A stretch of DNA of 64,000 nt from NCBI RefSeq assembly GCF_017309185.1, contig NZ_JAEKJZ010000001.1:2604001-2668000 (forward strand), in the 5' to 3' direction. The notes beneath the pieces were generated by a model. It saw only the letters and a list, made by a program, of their open reading frames with translations. It was not told the origin of the DNA and did not search any database. Positions within the stretch are counted from its first letter, which is position 1. Each line of letters starts with the position of its first letter. Shown here in pieces: positions 19,746 through 32,743 of this stretch. The position numbers and the translations under genes are program-made. Source of the stretch: Roseibium aggregatum (GTDB lineage: Bacteria > Pseudomonadota > Alphaproteobacteria > Rhizobiales > Stappiaceae).

Positions 19746-20312
19746 TCAAGCCTCGGCGGAAGCCGGAGCCGCCTCGTCGGTGTTGTCGCGGCGCCGCGAC
19801 TGCAGCACCGAGACCTTGAGTCCACGGCGGGCAGCGACGGAGCGCGGGCTGTCTTCCCTGGTCAACGCAGCGAAAGTTGCGCGTACCATGTTGTAGGGGT
19901 TCGAAGTCCCCAGCGACTTTGCCACAACGTCCTGAACGCCAAGCGTTTCGAAAACGGCGCGCATCGGTCCGCCGGCGATGATACCGGTACCGGCCGGTGC
20001 GGCGCGCAACAGCACCTTGCCGGCTCCGTGACGGCCTTCCACATCGTGGTGGAGGGTCCGGCCTTCGCGCAGCGGCACACGGATCATCGTGCGCTTTGCG
20101 GCTTCTGTTGCCTTGCGGATGGCTTCCGGCACTTCGCGTGCCTTGCCATGACCGAAGCCGACACGGCCCTTTTGATCACCAACCACGACGAGGGCTGCGA
20201 AACCGAACCGGCGGCCACCCTTGACCACTTTGGCTACGCGGTTGATGTGCACGAGCTTGTCGACGAATTCGCTGTCTCGCTCTTCGCGATCGCGATTATC
20301 CTGTCTCGCCAT
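19746..20312 (-). CDS. rpsE: 30S ribosomal protein S5
   Basis: A 188-residue S5, a decoding-fidelity protein. The double-stranded-RNA-binding part shows [20 protein letters not shown] and [20 protein letters not shown]; the C-terminal domain has [15 protein letters not shown] and [15 protein letters not shown] slightly long basic/acidic C-terminal tail follows, as in related alphaproteobacteria. Lies between rplR and rpmD. Confidence 0.99.
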   Translation of the reverse strand: MARQDNRDREERDSEFVDKLVHINRVAKVVKGGRRFGFAALVVVGDQKGRVGFGHGKAREVPEAIRKATEAAKRTMIRVPLREGRTLHHDVEGRHGAGKVLLRAAPAGTGIIAGGPMRAVFETLGVQDVVAKSLGTSNPYNMVRATFAALTREDSPRSVAARRGLKVSVLQSRRRDNTDEAAPASAEA

Positions 20313-20353
20313 ATTATACGTCTTCCGTTCTTAAGAGCGCCAACGGGCGCTGG

Positions 20354-20716
20354 TCAGAATTCAAGTCCACCTTCGCGGGCCGCATCGGCGAGCGCTTTCA
20401 CGCGCCCATGATACATGTACCCGCCCCGGTCGAACACGACCTGCTTGACGCCGGCGGCAACTGCACGCTCGGCGACAAGCTTGCCAACGGCCGCGGCTGC
20501 GGCAACGTCGGCGCCCGTCTTCAGGCTGCCCTTGAGATCGTTTTCGATCGTGGAGGCAGAGACAATCGTATGTCCCTTCGCATCGTCGATGATCTGGGCG
20601 TAGATCTGCTTCGACGAGCGGAAGATGGAAAGGCGCGGGCGGCCGCCAGCGGCTTTCTTGATCGAACGGCGCACGCGATCGCGGCGGCGCTCGAAAGCTT
20701 GTTTGCTGTTCGCCAT
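20354..20716 (-). CDS. rplR: 50S ribosomal protein L18
   Basis: A 120-residue L18 that binds 5S rRNA. Visible are [19 protein letters not shown] near the N terminus and the C-terminal [20 protein letters not shown] motif. It lies 12 bases downstream of rplF. Confidence 0.98.
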   Translation of the reverse strand: MANSKQAFERRRDRVRRSIKKAAGGRPRLSIFRSSKQIYAQIIDDAKGHTIVSASTIENDLKGSLKTGADVAAAAAVGKLVAERAVAAGVKQVVFDRGGYMYHGRVKALADAAREGGLEF

Positions 20717-20728
20717 GATCCTGATCCG

Positions 20729-21262
20729 TTACTTCTTCTTGCCTTCTTTGCGAACGATGAACTCGTCCGCATAACGAACGCCCTTGCCCTTGTAGGGCTC
20801 CGGCGGACGGAACTCGCGGATTTCAGCCGCCACCTGGCCGACACGCTGTTTGTCGGTGCCGGTGATGTTGATTTCCGTCGGTTTCGGGCACTTGATTTCG
20901 ATGCCGTCCGGGATCGGATAGACAACGTCGTGCGAGAAACCCAGAGCAAGCTGAAGGTTCTGCCCCTGGATCTGGGCGCGATAACCGACGCCGGTGATCG
21001 CGAGGTCTTTCTTGAAGCCCTCGGTAACACCCGTGATCAGGTTCGCGACCATCGTCCGGCTCATGCCCCACATGGAGCGTGCCGGCTTGGAGGTATTGCG
21101 CGGATCGATTTTGATCCCGTCATCAGTGATTTCGGCCAGAACGAGATCATTGAGCACAAAAGACTTTTCGCCTTTCGGGCCCTTGATCGTAACCGTCTGA
21201 CCGTCGATCGATGCCGTTACCCCGCTCGGCACGGGGACTGGCTTTTTGCCAATACGAGACAT
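20729..21262 (-). CDS. rplF: 50S ribosomal protein L6
   Basis: A 177-residue L6 with N-terminal [15 protein letters not shown] and the C-terminal signature [14 protein letters not shown]6 lies near the sarcin-ricin loop. Order rpsH-rplF-rplR is standard. Confidence 0.99.
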   Translation of the reverse strand: MSRIGKKPVPVPSGVTASIDGQTVTIKGPKGEKSFVLNDLVLAEITDDGIKIDPRNTSKPARSMWGMSRTMVANLITGVTEGFKKDLAITGVGYRAQIQGQNLQLALGFSHDVVYPIPDGIEIKCPKPTEINITGTDKQRVGQVAAEIREFRPPEPYKGKGVRYADEFIVRKEGKKK

Positions 21263-21303
21263 ATGACCAACCTTGTCGTTTTATAAAGAGCGAGCCCGCC
21301 GCG

Positions 21304-21702
21304 TCAGAAGACGCGGCAAAGAACCTCGCCACCTACGTTTTCTTCCCGCGCCTGATGGTCGCTCATGACGCCGCGCGGAGTCGAAATGATCGACACGCCC
21401 AGGCCATTGGAGACATGCGGGATGTTCTTCACCGAAGAGTACACGCGGCGGCCCGGCTTGGAGACCCGCTCGATTGTGCGGATGACCGGTTCACCGTCGA
21501 AATACTTCAGTTCGATTTCCAACTCGGACTTACCGCCCTCGTAGTCAACCGTGGTGTAGCCACGGATGTAGCCCTCTTTTGCGAGCACATCAAGTACGTG
21601 CGCGCGCAATTTGGAATTTGGTGAGCTGACCTTGTTCTTGCGACGCATCTGAGCGTTGCGAATCCGGGTCAGCATATCCCCCAACGGATCTGAAATTGCC
21701 AT
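21304..21702 (-). CDS. rpsH: 30S ribosomal protein S8
   Basis: A 132-residue S8 with N-terminal [14 protein letters not shown] and the C-terminal signature [18 protein letters not shown]. In Escherichia coli S8 is the translational repressor of the spc operon by binding the rplE leader; whether that operates here is not shown. Confidence 0.99.
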   Translation of the reverse strand: MAISDPLGDMLTRIRNAQMRRKNKVSSPNSKLRAHVLDVLAKEGYIRGYTTVDYEGGKSELEIELKYFDGEPVIRTIERVSKPGRRVYSSVKNIPHVSNGLGVSIISTPRGVMSDHQAREENVGGEVLCRVF

Positions 21703-21714
21703 CGGAGTATCTCC

Positions 21715-22020
21715 TTACCAGCTCGACTTGACCAGGCCCGGGATCTTGCCCAGGGAGCCCAGTTCACGAAGCGCGATACGCGACATCTTCAGCTTGCGGT
21801 AATAACCGCGCGGGCGGCCGGACACTTCGCAACGGTTGCGAATGCGGTTCGGCGCGGAGTTCCGCGGCAATTTCGCCAGCTTCAGGCGTGCGTTGAAACG
21901 CTCTTCAAGAGACAGGCTTTCATCCTTAGCCATTGCCTTCAGAGCCGCGCGCTTCTCAGCATATTTCTTGACAAGCCGCTCGCGCCGCTTGTTTTTTTCG
22001 ACTGCGCTTTTCTTCGCCAT
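21715..22020 (-). CDS. rpsN: 30S ribosomal protein S14 (long, zinc-free form)
   Basis: A 101-residue S14 with the C-terminal core [20 protein letters not shown]. The CXXC zinc-ribbon pairs of the short form are missing, so this is the C-minus long type. It starts 21 bases after rplE in spc order. Confidence 0.98.
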   Translation of the reverse strand: MAKKSAVEKNKRRERLVKKYAEKRAALKAMAKDESLSLEERFNARLKLAKLPRNSAPNRIRNRCEVSGRPRGYYRKLKMSRIALRELGSLGKIPGLVKSSW

Positions 22021-22041
22021 CGTCGTTCCCTTCCTTGCCCG

Positions 22042-22599
22042 TTACTTCGTGAACGGGAAGTTGAACGCGCGCAGAAGCTCGCGCGCCTCGTCATCCGTCG
22101 GCGCCGTGGTGCACACGATCACGTCCATGCCCCAGATCTGATCGACCTTGTCGTATTCGATCTCGGGAAACACGATGTGTTCCTTGATGCCCATGGCGTA
22201 ATTGCCACGACCGTCGAAGCTTTTCGGGTTCAGGCCCCGGAAGTCACGAACGCGCGGCAGCGCGATGGTGATCAGACGGTCCATGAATTCGAACATCTGC
22301 TGGCGGCGCAGGGTCACCTTGACGCCAAGCGGCATGCCTTCACGAACCTTGAAGGTCGCGATGGATTTTTTGGCCTTGGTGATCACCGGCTTCTGACCGG
22401 CAATCGCAGCCAGGTCATCCGCCGCGGTCCGCGCCTTCTTGCTGTCGCCAACCGCTTCACCGACACCGATGTTCAGGACGATCTTTTCCAGCTGCGGAAC
22501 CTGCATGACGTTCTTGTACTGGAATTTTTCAAGAAGCTGCTTGCGCACGACTTCGTCGTAATGCGTTTTCAGACGCGGCACGTTAGTGGTCTCAGCCAT
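22042..22599 (-). CDS. rplE: 50S ribosomal protein L5
   Basis: A 185-residue L5 that binds 5S rRNA and contacts P-site tRNA. Visible are [37 protein letters not shown] and the late [19 protein letters not shown] region. Its start overlaps the 3' end of rplX by eight bases, which suggests coupled translation. Confidence 0.99.
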   Translation of the reverse strand: MAETTNVPRLKTHYDEVVRKQLLEKFQYKNVMQVPQLEKIVLNIGVGEAVGDSKKARTAADDLAAIAGQKPVITKAKKSIATFKVREGMPLGVKVTLRRQQMFEFMDRLITIALPRVRDFRGLNPKSFDGRGNYAMGIKEHIVFPEIEYDKVDQIWGMDVIVCTTAPTDDEARELLRAFNFPFTK

Positions 22600-22909
22600 C
22601 GATCAGGTCTCCCGAACGCTTGGCCACACGGACCTTGGTGCCATCGTCCTGCACTTTGAAGCCGACGCGGGTCGCCTTGCCGTCCTTCGGATCGGCCAGC
22701 GCAACGTTGGACAGGTGAATCGGGGCCTCTTTCGAGACAATCCCGGCTTCCTGGGTCTGCGTCTGCTTCTGGTGGCGCTGAACCATGTTGATACCGCGGA
22801 CCAGAGCCTTGTTGTCGGCCGGCATCAGCTGAATGACTTCGCCGGACCTGCCCTTGTCACGACCGGTCAGCACGACCACCGTGTCGCCTTTTTTAATTTT
22901 CGCAGCCAT
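22592..22909 (-). CDS. rplX: 50S ribosomal protein L24
   Basis: A 105-residue L24 with an N-terminal KOW motif ([20 protein letters not shown]). It is an early assembly protein at the tunnel exit. It shares one base with rplN upstream and overlaps rplE downstream by eight bases. Confidence 0.98.
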   Translation of the reverse strand: MAAKIKKGDTVVVLTGRDKGRSGEVIQLMPADNKALVRGINMVQRHQKQTQTQEAGIVSKEAPIHLSNVALADPKDGKATRVGFKVQDDGTKVRVAKRSGDLIDG

Positions 22910-23277
22910 CAGAGCACCTCCGGCGCGAGCGAAATGATCTTCATGTGGTTCTTTGCACGGAGTTCGCGCGGCACCGGGCCGAAGATACGCGTACCGACCG
23001 GCTCCTTGTTGTTATTCACCAGCACGGCCGCATTGCGGTCGAACCGGATCACGCTGCCATCGGGACGGCGGATATCCTTAGCCGTGCGCACGACGACAGC
23101 CTTCATCACGTCGCCCTTTTTGACACGGCCCCGCGGAATTGCCTCTTTGACGGAGACGACGATGATGTCGCCTACCTGGGCATATTTACGCTTGGAGCCG
23201 CCGAGCACTTTGATGCACATGACACGACGGGCGCCGGAGTTGTCGGCGACGTCGAGGTTTGTTTGCATCTGAATCAT
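22909..23277 (-). CDS. rplN: 50S ribosomal protein L14
   Basis: A 122-residue L14, beginning [20 protein letters not shown], with the strongly conserved [13 protein letters not shown] and [10 protein letters not shown] segments. It is the first gene of the spc portion, 70 bases after rpsQ. Confidence 0.99.
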   Translation of the reverse strand: MIQMQTNLDVADNSGARRVMCIKVLGGSKRKYAQVGDIIVVSVKEAIPRGRVKKGDVMKAVVVRTAKDIRRPDGSVIRFDRNAAVLVNNNKEPVGTRIFGPVPRELRAKNHMKIISLAPEVL

Positions 23278-23347
23278 GACTGGCTGCCTTGTTCTTCTTG
23301 TGGCGCTCGTTTCGCGGGCGCCTGATGCTCACTCTGTCAGAGAGCGG

Positions 23348-23578
23348 TCACTGGGTGACCACAGTCCAACGTTTGTTTTTCGAGATCGGCGCGCACTCTT
23401 CGATCTGGACAGTGTCGCCAACCTTGTACTGGTTGTTTTCGTCGTGTGCGCGGTACTTCTTGGTCCGGCGCACGGTCTTTTTCAAAAGCGGGTGCGTGAA
23501 GCGGCGCTCCACATTCACCGTCACCGTCTTGTCATTGGCGTCGCCGACAACGGTGCCCTGCAGGATACGCTTTGGCAT
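23348..23578 (-). CDS. rpsQ: 30S ribosomal protein S17
   Basis: A 76-residue S17 with the OB-fold signature ([20 protein letters not shown]) and the [14 protein letters not shown] motif. The start MPKRILQG follows AAGGAG; the longer open frame that begins 34 codons upstream overlaps rpmC and is not needed. It is the last gene of the S10 portion. Confidence 0.98.
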   Translation of the reverse strand: MPKRILQGTVVGDANDKTVTVNVERRFTHPLLKKTVRRTKKYRAHDENNQYKVGDTVQIEECAPISKNKRWTVVTQ

Positions 23579-23588
23579 AGCCGTCTCC

Positions 23589-23789
23589 TTAAGCGTTCGC
23601 CGACACGCGCTTTTCGCGCATGATCGTCTGGATGCGCGCGATGTCGCGGCGGATCTGCCGGACACGCGCAGTGTTTTCAAGCTGACCCGTTGCCTTCTGG
23701 AAGCGCAGGTTGAACTGCTCTTTCTTCAGGCCTTCGAGCTCCGTGCGAAGCTCATCGAGGGTCTTGGCCCGTACATCGGTAGCCTTCAT
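23589..23789 (-). CDS. rpmC: 50S ribosomal protein L29
   Basis: A 66-residue L29, two-helix protein near the tunnel exit, with [18 protein letters not shown] and the [20 protein letters not shown] signature. It lies between rplP and rpsQ in S10-operon order. Confidence 0.98.
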   Translation of the reverse strand: MKATDVRAKTLDELRTELEGLKKEQFNLRFQKATGQLENTARVRQIRRDIARIQTIMREKRVSANA

Positions 23790-23810
23790 GGCTTAAACTC
23801 CTCGCCTGCC

Positions 23811-24224
23811 TTACTCGCCGATACGCTGAACGAATCGGCACTTGATCGGCAGCTTGGCAGCCGCAAGACGCATGGCTTCACGAGCCACATCTTCCGGCAC
23901 ACCGTCGATTTCGAACATGATCCGGCCAGGCTTGACGCGGCAAGCCCAGAAATCCGGAGAACCCTTACCCTTACCCATGCGGACTTCGGCAGGTTTCGAA
24001 GAAACCGGAAGGTCCGGGAAGATACGGATCCAAACACGACCCGCACGCTTCATGTGGCGGGTCATAGCACGACGGGCCGCTTCGATCTGACGTGCCGTTA
24101 CACGCTCCGGCTCAACAGCCTTCAGACCGAATGCGCCGAAGTTGAGGTCGGTGCCCCCCTTCGACAAGCCGTGAATGCGGCCCTTGTGCTGCTTGCGGAA
24201 CTTTGTGCGCTTCGGTTGCAGCAT
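23811..24224 (-). CDS. rplP: 50S ribosomal protein L16
   Basis: A 137-residue L16 that positions A-site tRNA. Marks are [16 protein letters not shown] at the N terminus, [20 protein letters not shown], and the [17 protein letters not shown] segment. The arginine that is hydroxylated in some bacteria would lie in the [10 protein letters not shown] loop. Standard place between rpsC and rpmC. Confidence 0.99.
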   Translation of the reverse strand: MLQPKRTKFRKQHKGRIHGLSKGGTDLNFGAFGLKAVEPERVTARQIEAARRAMTRHMKRAGRVWIRIFPDLPVSSKPAEVRMGKGKGSPDFWACRVKPGRIMFEIDGVPEDVAREAMRLAAAKLPIKCRFVQRIGE

Positions 24225-24271
24225 CGTTCTTCTCTCGTCTTTCTTATCTTACGAGCAGGCGGCAGCTTGAA

Positions 24272-25000
24272 TTAAGCTACGCGCTCGCGGCCCCGATCCC
24301 GGCGTCCGCCGCGATCACCCTGGTTTCCGTCCGACACGGCCGTTGCACGGCGTTCGGACGCCATCGGGTCGTGTTCCAGAATTTCACCCTTGAAGATCCA
24401 GACCTTCACGCCGCACACGCCGTAAGCCGTGTGTGCGCTCGCAACACCGTAGTCGATGTCGGCACGCAGCGTGTGAAGCGGAACCCGGCCTTCGCGGTAC
24501 CATTCGATACGTGCGATTTCCGCGCCGCCGAGACGGCCGCCACAGTTGATCCGGATGCCCTGGGCGCCGAGACGCATGGCGGACTGAACGGCCCGCTTCA
24601 TGGCGCGGCGGAAGGCAACACGGCGTTCCAGCTGCTGTGCGATCGAAGCCGCAACCAGGGTAGCGTCGATTTCCGGCTTGCGAACTTCAACGATGTTGAT
24701 GTGCACTTCCGAATTGGTGATGTCGGCGATCTTCTTGCGAAGACGTTCGATATCCGCACCCTTCTTGCCGATGACCACACCCGGACGACCGGAGTGAATG
24801 GAAACGCGGCACTTCTTGTGCGGACGCTCGATAACAACCTTAGAGACTGCGGCCTGCTTCAGTTCCTTCAGCAGGAACTCACGGATGCGGAAATCTTCGT
24901 GCAGAAGATCGCCGTATTCGTTCTTGTTCGCGTACCAGCGGGAATCCCAGGTGCGGTTGATCCCAAGGCGCATGCCGATCGGGTTTGTCTTGTGTCCCAT
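24272..25000 (-). CDS. rpsC: 30S ribosomal protein S3
   Basis: A 242-residue S3 at the mRNA entry site. It contains a KH domain ([17 protein letters not shown], about residues 70-90) and the C-terminal S3 domain with [20 protein letters not shown]. The C-terminal tail is arginine-rich ([11 protein letters not shown]). Its start shares one base with the rplV stop (TGATG). Confidence 0.99.
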   Translation of the reverse strand: MGHKTNPIGMRLGINRTWDSRWYANKNEYGDLLHEDFRIREFLLKELKQAAVSKVVIERPHKKCRVSIHSGRPGVVIGKKGADIERLRKKIADITNSEVHINIVEVRKPEIDATLVAASIAQQLERRVAFRRAMKRAVQSAMRLGAQGIRINCGGRLGGAEIARIEWYREGRVPLHTLRADIDYGVASAHTAYGVCGVKVWIFKGEILEHDPMASERRATAVSDGNQGDRGGRRDRGRERVA

Positions 25001-25380
25001 CAGGCAGTCTCCTCAACTTCGCGCACGACAATGGTCAGGTTCGAGAACGGCTTCTCGATCCGGCCAACACGTCCGCGTGCACGGGCCTGGAACCGCTTGA
25101 TGACAAAGGCCTTGCCAACATGGGCTTCGGCAACCACCAGGTTGTCGATGTCCAGGTCATGATTGTTTTCCGCGTTGGCAACGGCGGACATCAAGGTCTT
25201 CTTGACGTCCTGCGCAATGCGCTTGCGGGAGAATGTCAGGTCCGCGATCGCGGAACCGACTTTTTTACCACGGATCGAGGCCGCAACGAGGTTCAGCTTG
25301 CGGGGGGAAACGCGGATCATCCGCGTCATTGCCCGTGCCTCATTGTCAGCGAGCGTCCGCTCACCCTTCGGCTTGCCCAT
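25000..25380 (-). CDS. rplV: 50S ribosomal protein L22
   Basis: A 126-residue L22 whose beta-hairpin lines the peptide exit tunnel. It shows [20 protein letters not shown], the [12 protein letters not shown] region, and the [17 protein letters not shown] hairpin end. Overlaps rpsC by one base. Confidence 0.98.
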   Translation of the reverse strand: MGKPKGERTLADNEARAMTRMIRVSPRKLNLVAASIRGKKVGSAIADLTFSRKRIAQDVKKTLMSAVANAENNHDLDIDNLVVAEAHVGKAFVIKRFQARARGRVGRIEKPFSNLTIVVREVEETA

Positions 25381-25382
25381 CG

Positions 25383-25661
25383 TTACTTCCTCTTCGCCTT
25401 CTTGTCGGCGCCATGTCCGTAATAGGTCCGGCTCGGAGAAAATTCGCCGAACTTGTGACCGATCATTTCTTCAGACACCAGCACCGGAACGTGCTTTTGA
25501 CCGTTGTAGACGCCGAAGGTCAAACCGACGAACTGCGGCAGGATCGTCGAGCGGCGGCTCCAGGTCTTGATGACCTCGTTCCGGCCGGACTCGCGGACCT
25601 TGTCAGCTTTCTTCAGCAGATACCCGTCGACAAACGGACCTTTCCAGATCGAACGTGCCAC
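25383..25661 (-). CDS. rpsS: 30S ribosomal protein S19
   Basis: A 92-residue S19 beginning [18 protein letters not shown] with the conserved [14 protein letters not shown] and [20 protein letters not shown] segments. It ends two bases before rplV. Confidence 0.99.
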   Translation of the reverse strand: MARSIWKGPFVDGYLLKKADKVRESGRNEVIKTWSRRSTILPQFVGLTFGVYNGQKHVPVLVSEEMIGHKFGEFSPSRTYYGHGADKKAKRK

Positions 25662-25673
25662 GATCCTTGTCCT

Positions 25674-26507
25674 TTACTTCTTACGCGCGTGGCGGCTGCG
25701 GACGATATACTTATCGGTCTGCTTGTTGCGCCGCGTGCGCTTGCCTTTGGTCGGTTTACCCCAAGGAGTAACCGGATGACGACCGCCGGAGGTCCGGCCT
25801 TCACCACCGCCATGCGGGTGGTCGATCGGGTTCATGGCGACGCCGCGCGTATGCGGGCGAATGCCAAGCCAGCGGGAACGGCCGGCCTTGCCGTGGTTCA
25901 CGTTGCCGTGGTCCGGATTGGACACGGCGCCGATGGAAGCCATGCAGGTGCCAAGCACACGGCGCTGCTCGCCGGACATAAGGCGCAGCGTGGTGTAACC
26001 CTGGTCGCGGCCGACAATCTGAACGAATGCACCTGCGGACCGCGCGATCTGCGCGCCCTTGCCGGGCTTCAGCTCGATGTTGTGAACGATCGTACCGACC
26101 GGAATGCGCGACAGCGGTGCTGCGTTACCCGGTTTGATGTCGACGTTCTCGCCTGCGACGACCGTGTCGCCAGCGGCCAGGCGCTGCGGAGCCAGAATGT
26201 AGCTCAGCTCGCCGTCTTCATAGCGGATCAGCGCGATGAATGCGGTCCGGTTCGGATCGTATTCCAGACGCTCGACGGTCGCCGGAACGTCCCACTTGCG
26301 ACGCTTGAAGTCCACAAGGCGGTAGGTTCGCTTGTGACCGCCGCCGCGGTTCGGAGACGTCAGACGGCCGGTGTTGTTGCGTCCACCGCTCTTGGAGAGG
26401 CCTTCGGTCAAAGTTTTGACCGGCTTGCCCTTCCACAGACCGGACCTGTCAACCTGAACGAGCTGACGGCGGCCCGGAGACGTCGGATTGAATGTCTTGA
26501 GTGCCAT
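25674..26507 (-). CDS. rplB: 50S ribosomal protein L2
   Basis: A 277-residue L2 needed for peptidyl transferase activity and subunit joining. It shows [17 protein letters not shown], the [19 protein letters not shown] region, and the C-terminal [20 protein letters not shown] motif with the key histidine. Lies between rplW and rpsS. Confidence 0.99.
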   Translation of the reverse strand: MALKTFNPTSPGRRQLVQVDRSGLWKGKPVKTLTEGLSKSGGRNNTGRLTSPNRGGGHKRTYRLVDFKRRKWDVPATVERLEYDPNRTAFIALIRYEDGELSYILAPQRLAAGDTVVAGENVDIKPGNAAPLSRIPVGTIVHNIELKPGKGAQIARSAGAFVQIVGRDQGYTTLRLMSGEQRRVLGTCMASIGAVSNPDHGNVNHGKAGRSRWLGIRPHTRGVAMNPIDHPHGGGEGRTSGGRHPVTPWGKPTKGKRTRRNKQTDKYIVRSRHARKK

Positions 26508-26524
26508 TTTCTTATGTCCCCGTC

Positions 26525-26818
26525 TTAGAGCCCGGTGGTCACGTCAATGCCGTGACCTTCCTGCAGCGTTACGACGGCCTTTTTAAAGTCGGACTGGCGG
26601 CCAAGACGTCCGCGGAAGCGCTTGACCTTGCCCTTGCGGACGAGGGTGTTCACCGCCGTGACCTTGACACCGAACAGAGCTTCGACTGCGGCCTTGATTT
26701 CCGGCTTGGTTGCGTCGTTAGCAACCTTGAAGACAACCTTGTTCTCTTCGGAAGCCATCGTCGACTTTTCGGTGATCACCGGGCCGACAATCTTGTCGTA
26801 GTGAGGAAGTTTGCTCAT
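26525..26818 (-). CDS. rplW: 50S ribosomal protein L23
   Basis: A 97-residue L23, the docking site for trigger factor and SRP at the tunnel exit. Marks: [14 protein letters not shown] and [19 protein letters not shown]. It begins in a four-base overlap with rplD. Confidence 0.98.
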   Translation of the reverse strand: MSKLPHYDKIVGPVITEKSTMASEENKVVFKVANDATKPEIKAAVEALFGVKVTAVNTLVRKGKVKRFRGRLGRQSDFKKAVVTLQEGHGIDVTTGL

Positions 26819-27435
26819 TTAAAGCGCTCCTCAAGTGCGGACACCGCAGCCTTGGTCAACACCAGGGTGTTGGCCTGCAGGATGTCGTAAACGTTGATGC
26901 CCTGAACCGGCAGCACATCCAGGTGAGGAATGTTGCGTGAAGCCAGTGCGAAATTGTTGTCGACTTCGGCGCCGTCGATAACAAGAGCGCTGCTGAGACC
27001 GAGCTTCGCGAGCTGGCTCTTCAGGGCCTTGGTCTTGGCTTCGGCCGCCTTGGCGTCTTCAACGACGACAATGCTGTCTGCCTTGGCTTTCGCCGACAGA
27101 GCATGTTTCAGTCCGAGAGCGCGCACTTTCTTGGGCAGGTCGTGGCCGTGGTCCCGAACGATCGGACCGAAAGCCTTGCCGCCGCCGCGAAACTGCGGAG
27201 CTTTCCTGTTGCCGTGGCGCGCACCGCCGGAGCCCTTCTGGCGGACGAATTTCTTCGTCGTGCCGGAAACTTCCGAACGGCCCAGCGACTTGTGGGTGCC
27301 CGCCTGGCGCTTTGCCAGCTGCCAGCGCACCACACGGTGGATCAAATCGGTGCGCGGCTCGAGACCGAAGATCTCGTCAGACACCGTGATCGAACCGGCC
27401 GCCCCACCTTCGAGGGTCTTGACCTCAAGTTCCAT
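26815..27435 (-). CDS. rplD: 50S ribosomal protein L4
   Basis: A 206-residue L4 with the 23S-binding loop GTRK-like segment ([22 protein letters not shown], quoted in part: [14 protein letters not shown]) and the C-terminal domain. Two start codons adjoin, GTG then ATG, right after the rplC stop (TGA within GTGATG); I take the ATG. In E. coli L4 represses its own operon through the S10 leader; no such element was proven here. Confidence 0.97.
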   Translation of the reverse strand: MELEVKTLEGGAAGSITVSDEIFGLEPRTDLIHRVVRWQLAKRQAGTHKSLGRSEVSGTTKKFVRQKGSGGARHGNRKAPQFRGGGKAFGPIVRDHGHDLPKKVRALGLKHALSAKAKADSIVVVEDAKAAEAKTKALKSQLAKLGLSSALVIDGAEVDNNFALASRNIPHLDVLPVQGINVYDILQANTLVLTKAAVSALEERFK

Positions 27436-28145
27436 CACTCACTCTCCTTCCCGGCAGCCTCAGTCGCTTCGGATGCCTTGAAAGCACCCGGAACCGGAAC
27501 GTTTTCCGGCAGCGCCTTTTTGATCGCGTCGCGAACCAGGATCCAGCCGCCCTTGGCGCCCGGAACAGAGCCCTCGACCATGATCAGGCCACGCTCAACA
27601 TCGATGCGCACAACCTTCAGGTTCTGCGTGGTCACGCGGACGTCGCCCATGTGACCGGCCATTTTCTTGCCCTTGAACACGCGGCCCGGGTCCTGACACT
27701 GACCGGTGGAACCGTGTGAACGGTGCGAGATCGAATTACCGTGCGACGCACGGCCACCGCCGAAGTTGTGACGCTTCATCGCACCGGCAAAACCCTTACC
27801 GATGGAATTTCCGGTCACGTCGACGAACTGGCCCTCGACAAAGTGATCGGCGGTCAGCTCGGCGCCGACATCGATCATGTTGCCTTCGGACACGCGGAAT
27901 TCCACGACGGTCCGCTTGGGCTCGACCTGTGCCACGGCGAAATGGCCGCGCAGCGCCTTCGGCGTATTCTTAACTTTCCGGGTACCCGCACCAAGCTGCA
28001 GCGCGGTGTAACCGTTCTTTTCTTCGGTCCGGTGGGCTACCACCTGGCAATTTTCCAGCCGCAGAACGGTAACCGGAACATGCTCGCCTGCATCGTTGTA
28101 GATGCGGGTCATGCCCACTTTCTGAGCGATCACTCCAGAACGCAT
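27435..28145 (-). CDS. rplC: 50S ribosomal protein L3
   Basis: A 236-residue L3 whose central loop reaches the peptidyl transferase centre. Conserved parts are [18 protein letters not shown], the [20 protein letters not shown] loop with the methylatable glutamine, and KKMAGHMGD. Its last base overlaps the rplD start region. Confidence 0.99.
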   Translation of the reverse strand: MRSGVIAQKVGMTRIYNDAGEHVPVTVLRLENCQVVAHRTEEKNGYTALQLGAGTRKVKNTPKALRGHFAVAQVEPKRTVVEFRVSEGNMIDVGAELTADHFVEGQFVDVTGNSIGKGFAGAMKRHNFGGGRASHGNSISHRSHGSTGQCQDPGRVFKGKKMAGHMGDVRVTTQNLKVVRIDVERGLIMVEGSVPGAKGGWILVRDAIKKALPENVPVPGAFKASEATEAAGKESE

Positions 28146-28168
28146 GGTTTTGTCCCCTTCGATCCGGC

Positions 28169-28477
28169 TTACAGCTTGATCTCGACGTCCACACCAGCGG
28201 CCAGGTCGAGCTTCATCAGCGCGTCCACCGTCTGGGGCGTCGGATCAACGATGTCGAGAAGGCGCTTGTGTGTGCGCATCTCGAACTGATCGCGGCTTTT
28301 CTTATCGATATGCGGTCCGCGAAGCACGGTGTACTTCTCAATCCGCGTCGGCAGCGGCACGGGACCCCGCACCTGAGCACCGGTCCGCTTCGCCGTATTG
28401 ACGATCTCCTTGGTGGAGGCGTCCAGAATACGGTGGTCAAACGCCTTCAAGCGGATCCGGATGTTCTGACCGTTCAT
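28169..28477 (-). CDS. rpsJ: 30S ribosomal protein S10
   Basis: A 102-residue S10 (also NusE, the antitermination partner of NusB). The start [19 protein letters not shown] matches the family; a start five codons upstream would only add a non-conserved pentapeptide. The [19 protein letters not shown] and [12 protein letters not shown] motifs are present. It follows tuf copy 1 after a gap that contains a long stem-loop. Confidence 0.98.
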   Translation of the reverse strand: MNGQNIRIRLKAFDHRILDASTKEIVNTAKRTGAQVRGPVPLPTRIEKYTVLRGPHIDKKSRDQFEMRTHKRLLDIVDPTPQTVDALMKLDLAAGVDVEIKL

Positions 28478-28501
28478 TGTTATTGTTCCCAATAAGACTG
28501 C

Positions 28502-28539
28502 GGGCCTGCCCGCGTTTCGTTAAAGCCGCCGGCAGGCCC
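28502..28539 (-). promoter_or_regulatory. Long GC stem-loop between tuf copy 1 and rpsJ
   Basis: Nine-base perfect arms GGGCCTGCC/GGCAGGCCC (28502-28510 and 28531-28539) enclose a 20-base loop. It sits after the tuf stop and before the S10 ribosome-binding site. There is no T-tract, so it is more likely a processing or attenuation element than a terminator; an S10-leader role is only an inference. Confidence 0.5.
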
Positions 28540-28548
28540 GGCTGTCGA

Positions 28549-29739
<1,191 letters not shown>

Positions 29740-29787
29740 CGGATTACTCCGTTTCTCTATTTCTTCTTGACGTTAAGAGGTTGGGGA

Positions 29788-31863
29788 TCAGGCGTATTTC
29801 GCCTGAACCTCTTCGGCGACAGCCTGCGGCACCTGCTCGTAGTGATCGAACACCATCGAATACTGGGCACGGCCTTGTGACATGGAACGCAAGTTGTTCA
29901 CGTAACCAAACATGTTGGCCAGCGGAACCATTGCGGTGATGACGGTGACGATGCCCCGGTTCTCCGTGCCCGCGATCTGACCGCGGCGGGAGTTCAGGTC
30001 ACCGATAACGTCACCCATGTAGTCTTCCGGCGTAACAACCTCGACCTTCATGATCGGCTCGAGCAGTTTCGGGCCGGCCTTCTGGATCGCTTCGCGGAAA
30101 CCGGCACGGCCGGCGATTTCGAAGGCGAGCACGGATGAGTCGACGTCGTGGTAAGCACCGTCGGTCAGGATTGCCTTGATGTCGAGCATCGGGAAGCCTG
30201 CCAGCGGGCCGGACGACATGACGCTTTCGATACCTTTGGTAACACCCGGAATGTATTCCTTCGGAACGTTACCGCCGACAATCTTGCTTTCGAAGACATA
30301 ACCTTCATTCGGCTCGGCCGGCTCGATGGTGAGCTTGATGCGAGCGAACTGACCGGAACCACCGGACTGCTTCTTGTGGGTGTAGTCCACTTCGGCGGTC
30401 TTGGTGATGGTTTCGCGGTAAGCCACCTGCGGCGCACCGATGTTGGCCTCGACCTTGAATTCACGCTTCATGCGGTCGACGATGATGTCCAGGTGCAATT
30501 CGCCCATTCCGGCAATGATCGTCTGACCGGACTCTTCGTCCGTCTTCACGCGGAAAGACGGATCTTCCGCAGCCAGGCGGTTCAGGGCCAGGCCCATCTT
30601 CTCCTGGTCGCCCTTGGTTTTCGGCTCAACAGCGATCTCGATCACCGGCTCGGGGAATTCCATGCGCTCCAGGATCACCGGCTTCAGGGGATCGCAGAGC
30701 GTGTCGCCCGTGGTGGTGTCCTTCAGGCCCGCGATAGCAACGATATCGCCGGCATAGGCCACATCGATGTCTTCACGGGAGTTGGAGTGCATCTGCATCA
30801 TCCGGCCGACGCGCTCACGCTTTTCCTTGACGGTGTTGAGCAGGGACACACCCTTGTTCAGAACACCGGAATAGATGCGGCAGAACGTCAGCGATCCGAC
30901 GAACGGGTCGTTTGCGATCTTGAACGCCAGAAGGCCCAGCGGCTCTTCGTCCGAAGACTTGCGCAGCAGCTCTTCTTCGGTCTTCGGATCGATCCCCTTG
31001 ATGTCCGGCACTTCGACCGGGCTCGGCAGGTAATCGACGACCGCGTCGAGAAGCGGCTGAACGCCCTTGTTCTTGAACGCGGACCCACAGAAGACGGGGA
31101 CAAAATCGTTGTTGATGGTGCCCTTGCGGATCAGTTTCTTGATCGTTTCCATGGAGGGCTCTTCGCCTTCCAGGTAGGCTTCCATGGCGGCTTCGTCGAT
31201 TTCGACAACCGTCTCGATCAGAGCGTCGCGCGCTTCCTGGGCACGGTCAACCAGATCGGCCGGGATGTCGACGACGTCCCAGGCAGCGCCGAGGTTTTCG
31301 GACTGCCAGATGAGAGCCTTCATTTCCAGAAGGTCGACGACACCGGCGAATTCGTTCTCGGCACCAACGTTCAGCTGCATGACCAGCGGGGTGCAGCCAA
31401 GGCGCTTCTCGATCATCTCGACGCAGCGATCGAAATCGGCACCGAGCTTGTCCATCTTGTTGACGAAGATCATCCGCGGAACGTGATACTTGTCGGCCTG
31501 ACGCCAGACAGTCTCGGTCTGCGGCTCAACGCCGGCGTTTGCGTCCAGAAGGGCGACAGCACCGTCGAGCACGCGCAGCGAACGTTCGACTTCAATGGTG
31601 AAGTCAACGTGGCCCGGGGTGTCGATGATGTTCAGACGCTTTTCTTTCCAGAAAGCGGTGGTCGCAGCAGAGGTGATCGTGATGCCACGCTCCTGCTCCT
31701 GCTCCATCCAGTCCATGGTGGCTGCGCCGTCATGGACTTCGCCGATCTTGTGGCTCTTACCCGTGTAGTAAAGGATCCGCTCGGTGGTAGTTGTCTTACC
31801 TGCATCGATGTGAGCCATGATGCCGAAATTGCGGTAGTCCTCGATTTTATGCGTGCGCGACAT
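29788..31863 (-). CDS. fusA: Elongation factor G
   Basis: A 691-residue translocation GTPase. The G domain shows [15 protein letters not shown] (from about residue 16), DTPGHVDFT and [10 protein letters not shown]; domains III-V include LSRAE-type core [18 protein letters not shown] and the domain IV tip. Sequence and length are standard. Lies between rpsG and tuf in the str cluster. Confidence 0.99.
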   Translation of the reverse strand: MSRTHKIEDYRNFGIMAHIDAGKTTTTERILYYTGKSHKIGEVHDGAATMDWMEQEQERGITITSAATTAFWKEKRLNIIDTPGHVDFTIEVERSLRVLDGAVALLDANAGVEPQTETVWRQADKYHVPRMIFVNKMDKLGADFDRCVEMIEKRLGCTPLVMQLNVGAENEFAGVVDLLEMKALIWQSENLGAAWDVVDIPADLVDRAQEARDALIETVVEIDEAAMEAYLEGEEPSMETIKKLIRKGTINNDFVPVFCGSAFKNKGVQPLLDAVVDYLPSPVEVPDIKGIDPKTEEELLRKSSDEEPLGLLAFKIANDPFVGSLTFCRIYSGVLNKGVSLLNTVKEKRERVGRMMQMHSNSREDIDVAYAGDIVAIAGLKDTTTGDTLCDPLKPVILERMEFPEPVIEIAVEPKTKGDQEKMGLALNRLAAEDPSFRVKTDEESGQTIIAGMGELHLDIIVDRMKREFKVEANIGAPQVAYRETITKTAEVDYTHKKQSGGSGQFARIKLTIEPAEPNEGYVFESKIVGGNVPKEYIPGVTKGIESVMSSGPLAGFPMLDIKAILTDGAYHDVDSSVLAFEIAGRAGFREAIQKAGPKLLEPIMKVEVVTPEDYMGDVIGDLNSRRGQIAGTENRGIVTVITAMVPLANMFGYVNNLRSMSQGRAQYSMVFDHYEQVPQAVAEEVQAKYA

Positions 31864-31888
31864 AGCGTCAGCCCTTCGAAGTCACAAA

Positions 31889-32371
<483 letters not shown>

Positions 32372-32743
32372 TTACTTCGGCCGCTTGGCGCCGTATTTCG
32401 AACGGCGCTGCTTACGATCCTTGACGCCCTGGGTATCGAGCACACCACGGATGATGTGGTAGCGGACACCCGGCAAATCCTTGACGCGGCCGCCGCGGAT
32501 CATCACCACCGAGTGCTCTTGAAGGTTGTGACCTTCACCCGGGATGTAGCCAATGACTTCGAAGCCGTTGGTCAGGCGGATCTTGGCCACCTTACGCAGA
32601 GCCGAGTTCGGCTTCTTCGGCGTAGTGGTATAAACGCGGGTGCAAACACCACGCTTCTGCGGGCAGGCCTCCATGGCCGGCACTTTGTTCCGCTTCGCCG
32701 GATCTTTCCGCGGCTTGCGGATCAACTGGTTGATGGTCGGCAT
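32372..32743 (-). CDS. rpsL: 30S ribosomal protein S12
   Basis: A 123-residue S12 of the decoding centre. The start [15 protein letters not shown] is the family N terminus; a longer frame adds nine non-conserved residues. The [13 protein letters not shown] segment has Lys43 and GRVKDLPG has Lys88, the wild-type residues at positions where streptomycin-resistance changes occur. It is the first gene of the str cluster, with a candidate promoter about 290 bases upstream. Confidence 0.99.
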   Translation of the reverse strand: MPTINQLIRKPRKDPAKRNKVPAMEACPQKRGVCTRVYTTTPKKPNSALRKVAKIRLTNGFEVIGYIPGEGHNLQEHSVVMIRGGRVKDLPGVRYHIIRGVLDTQGVKDRKQRRSKYGAKRPK

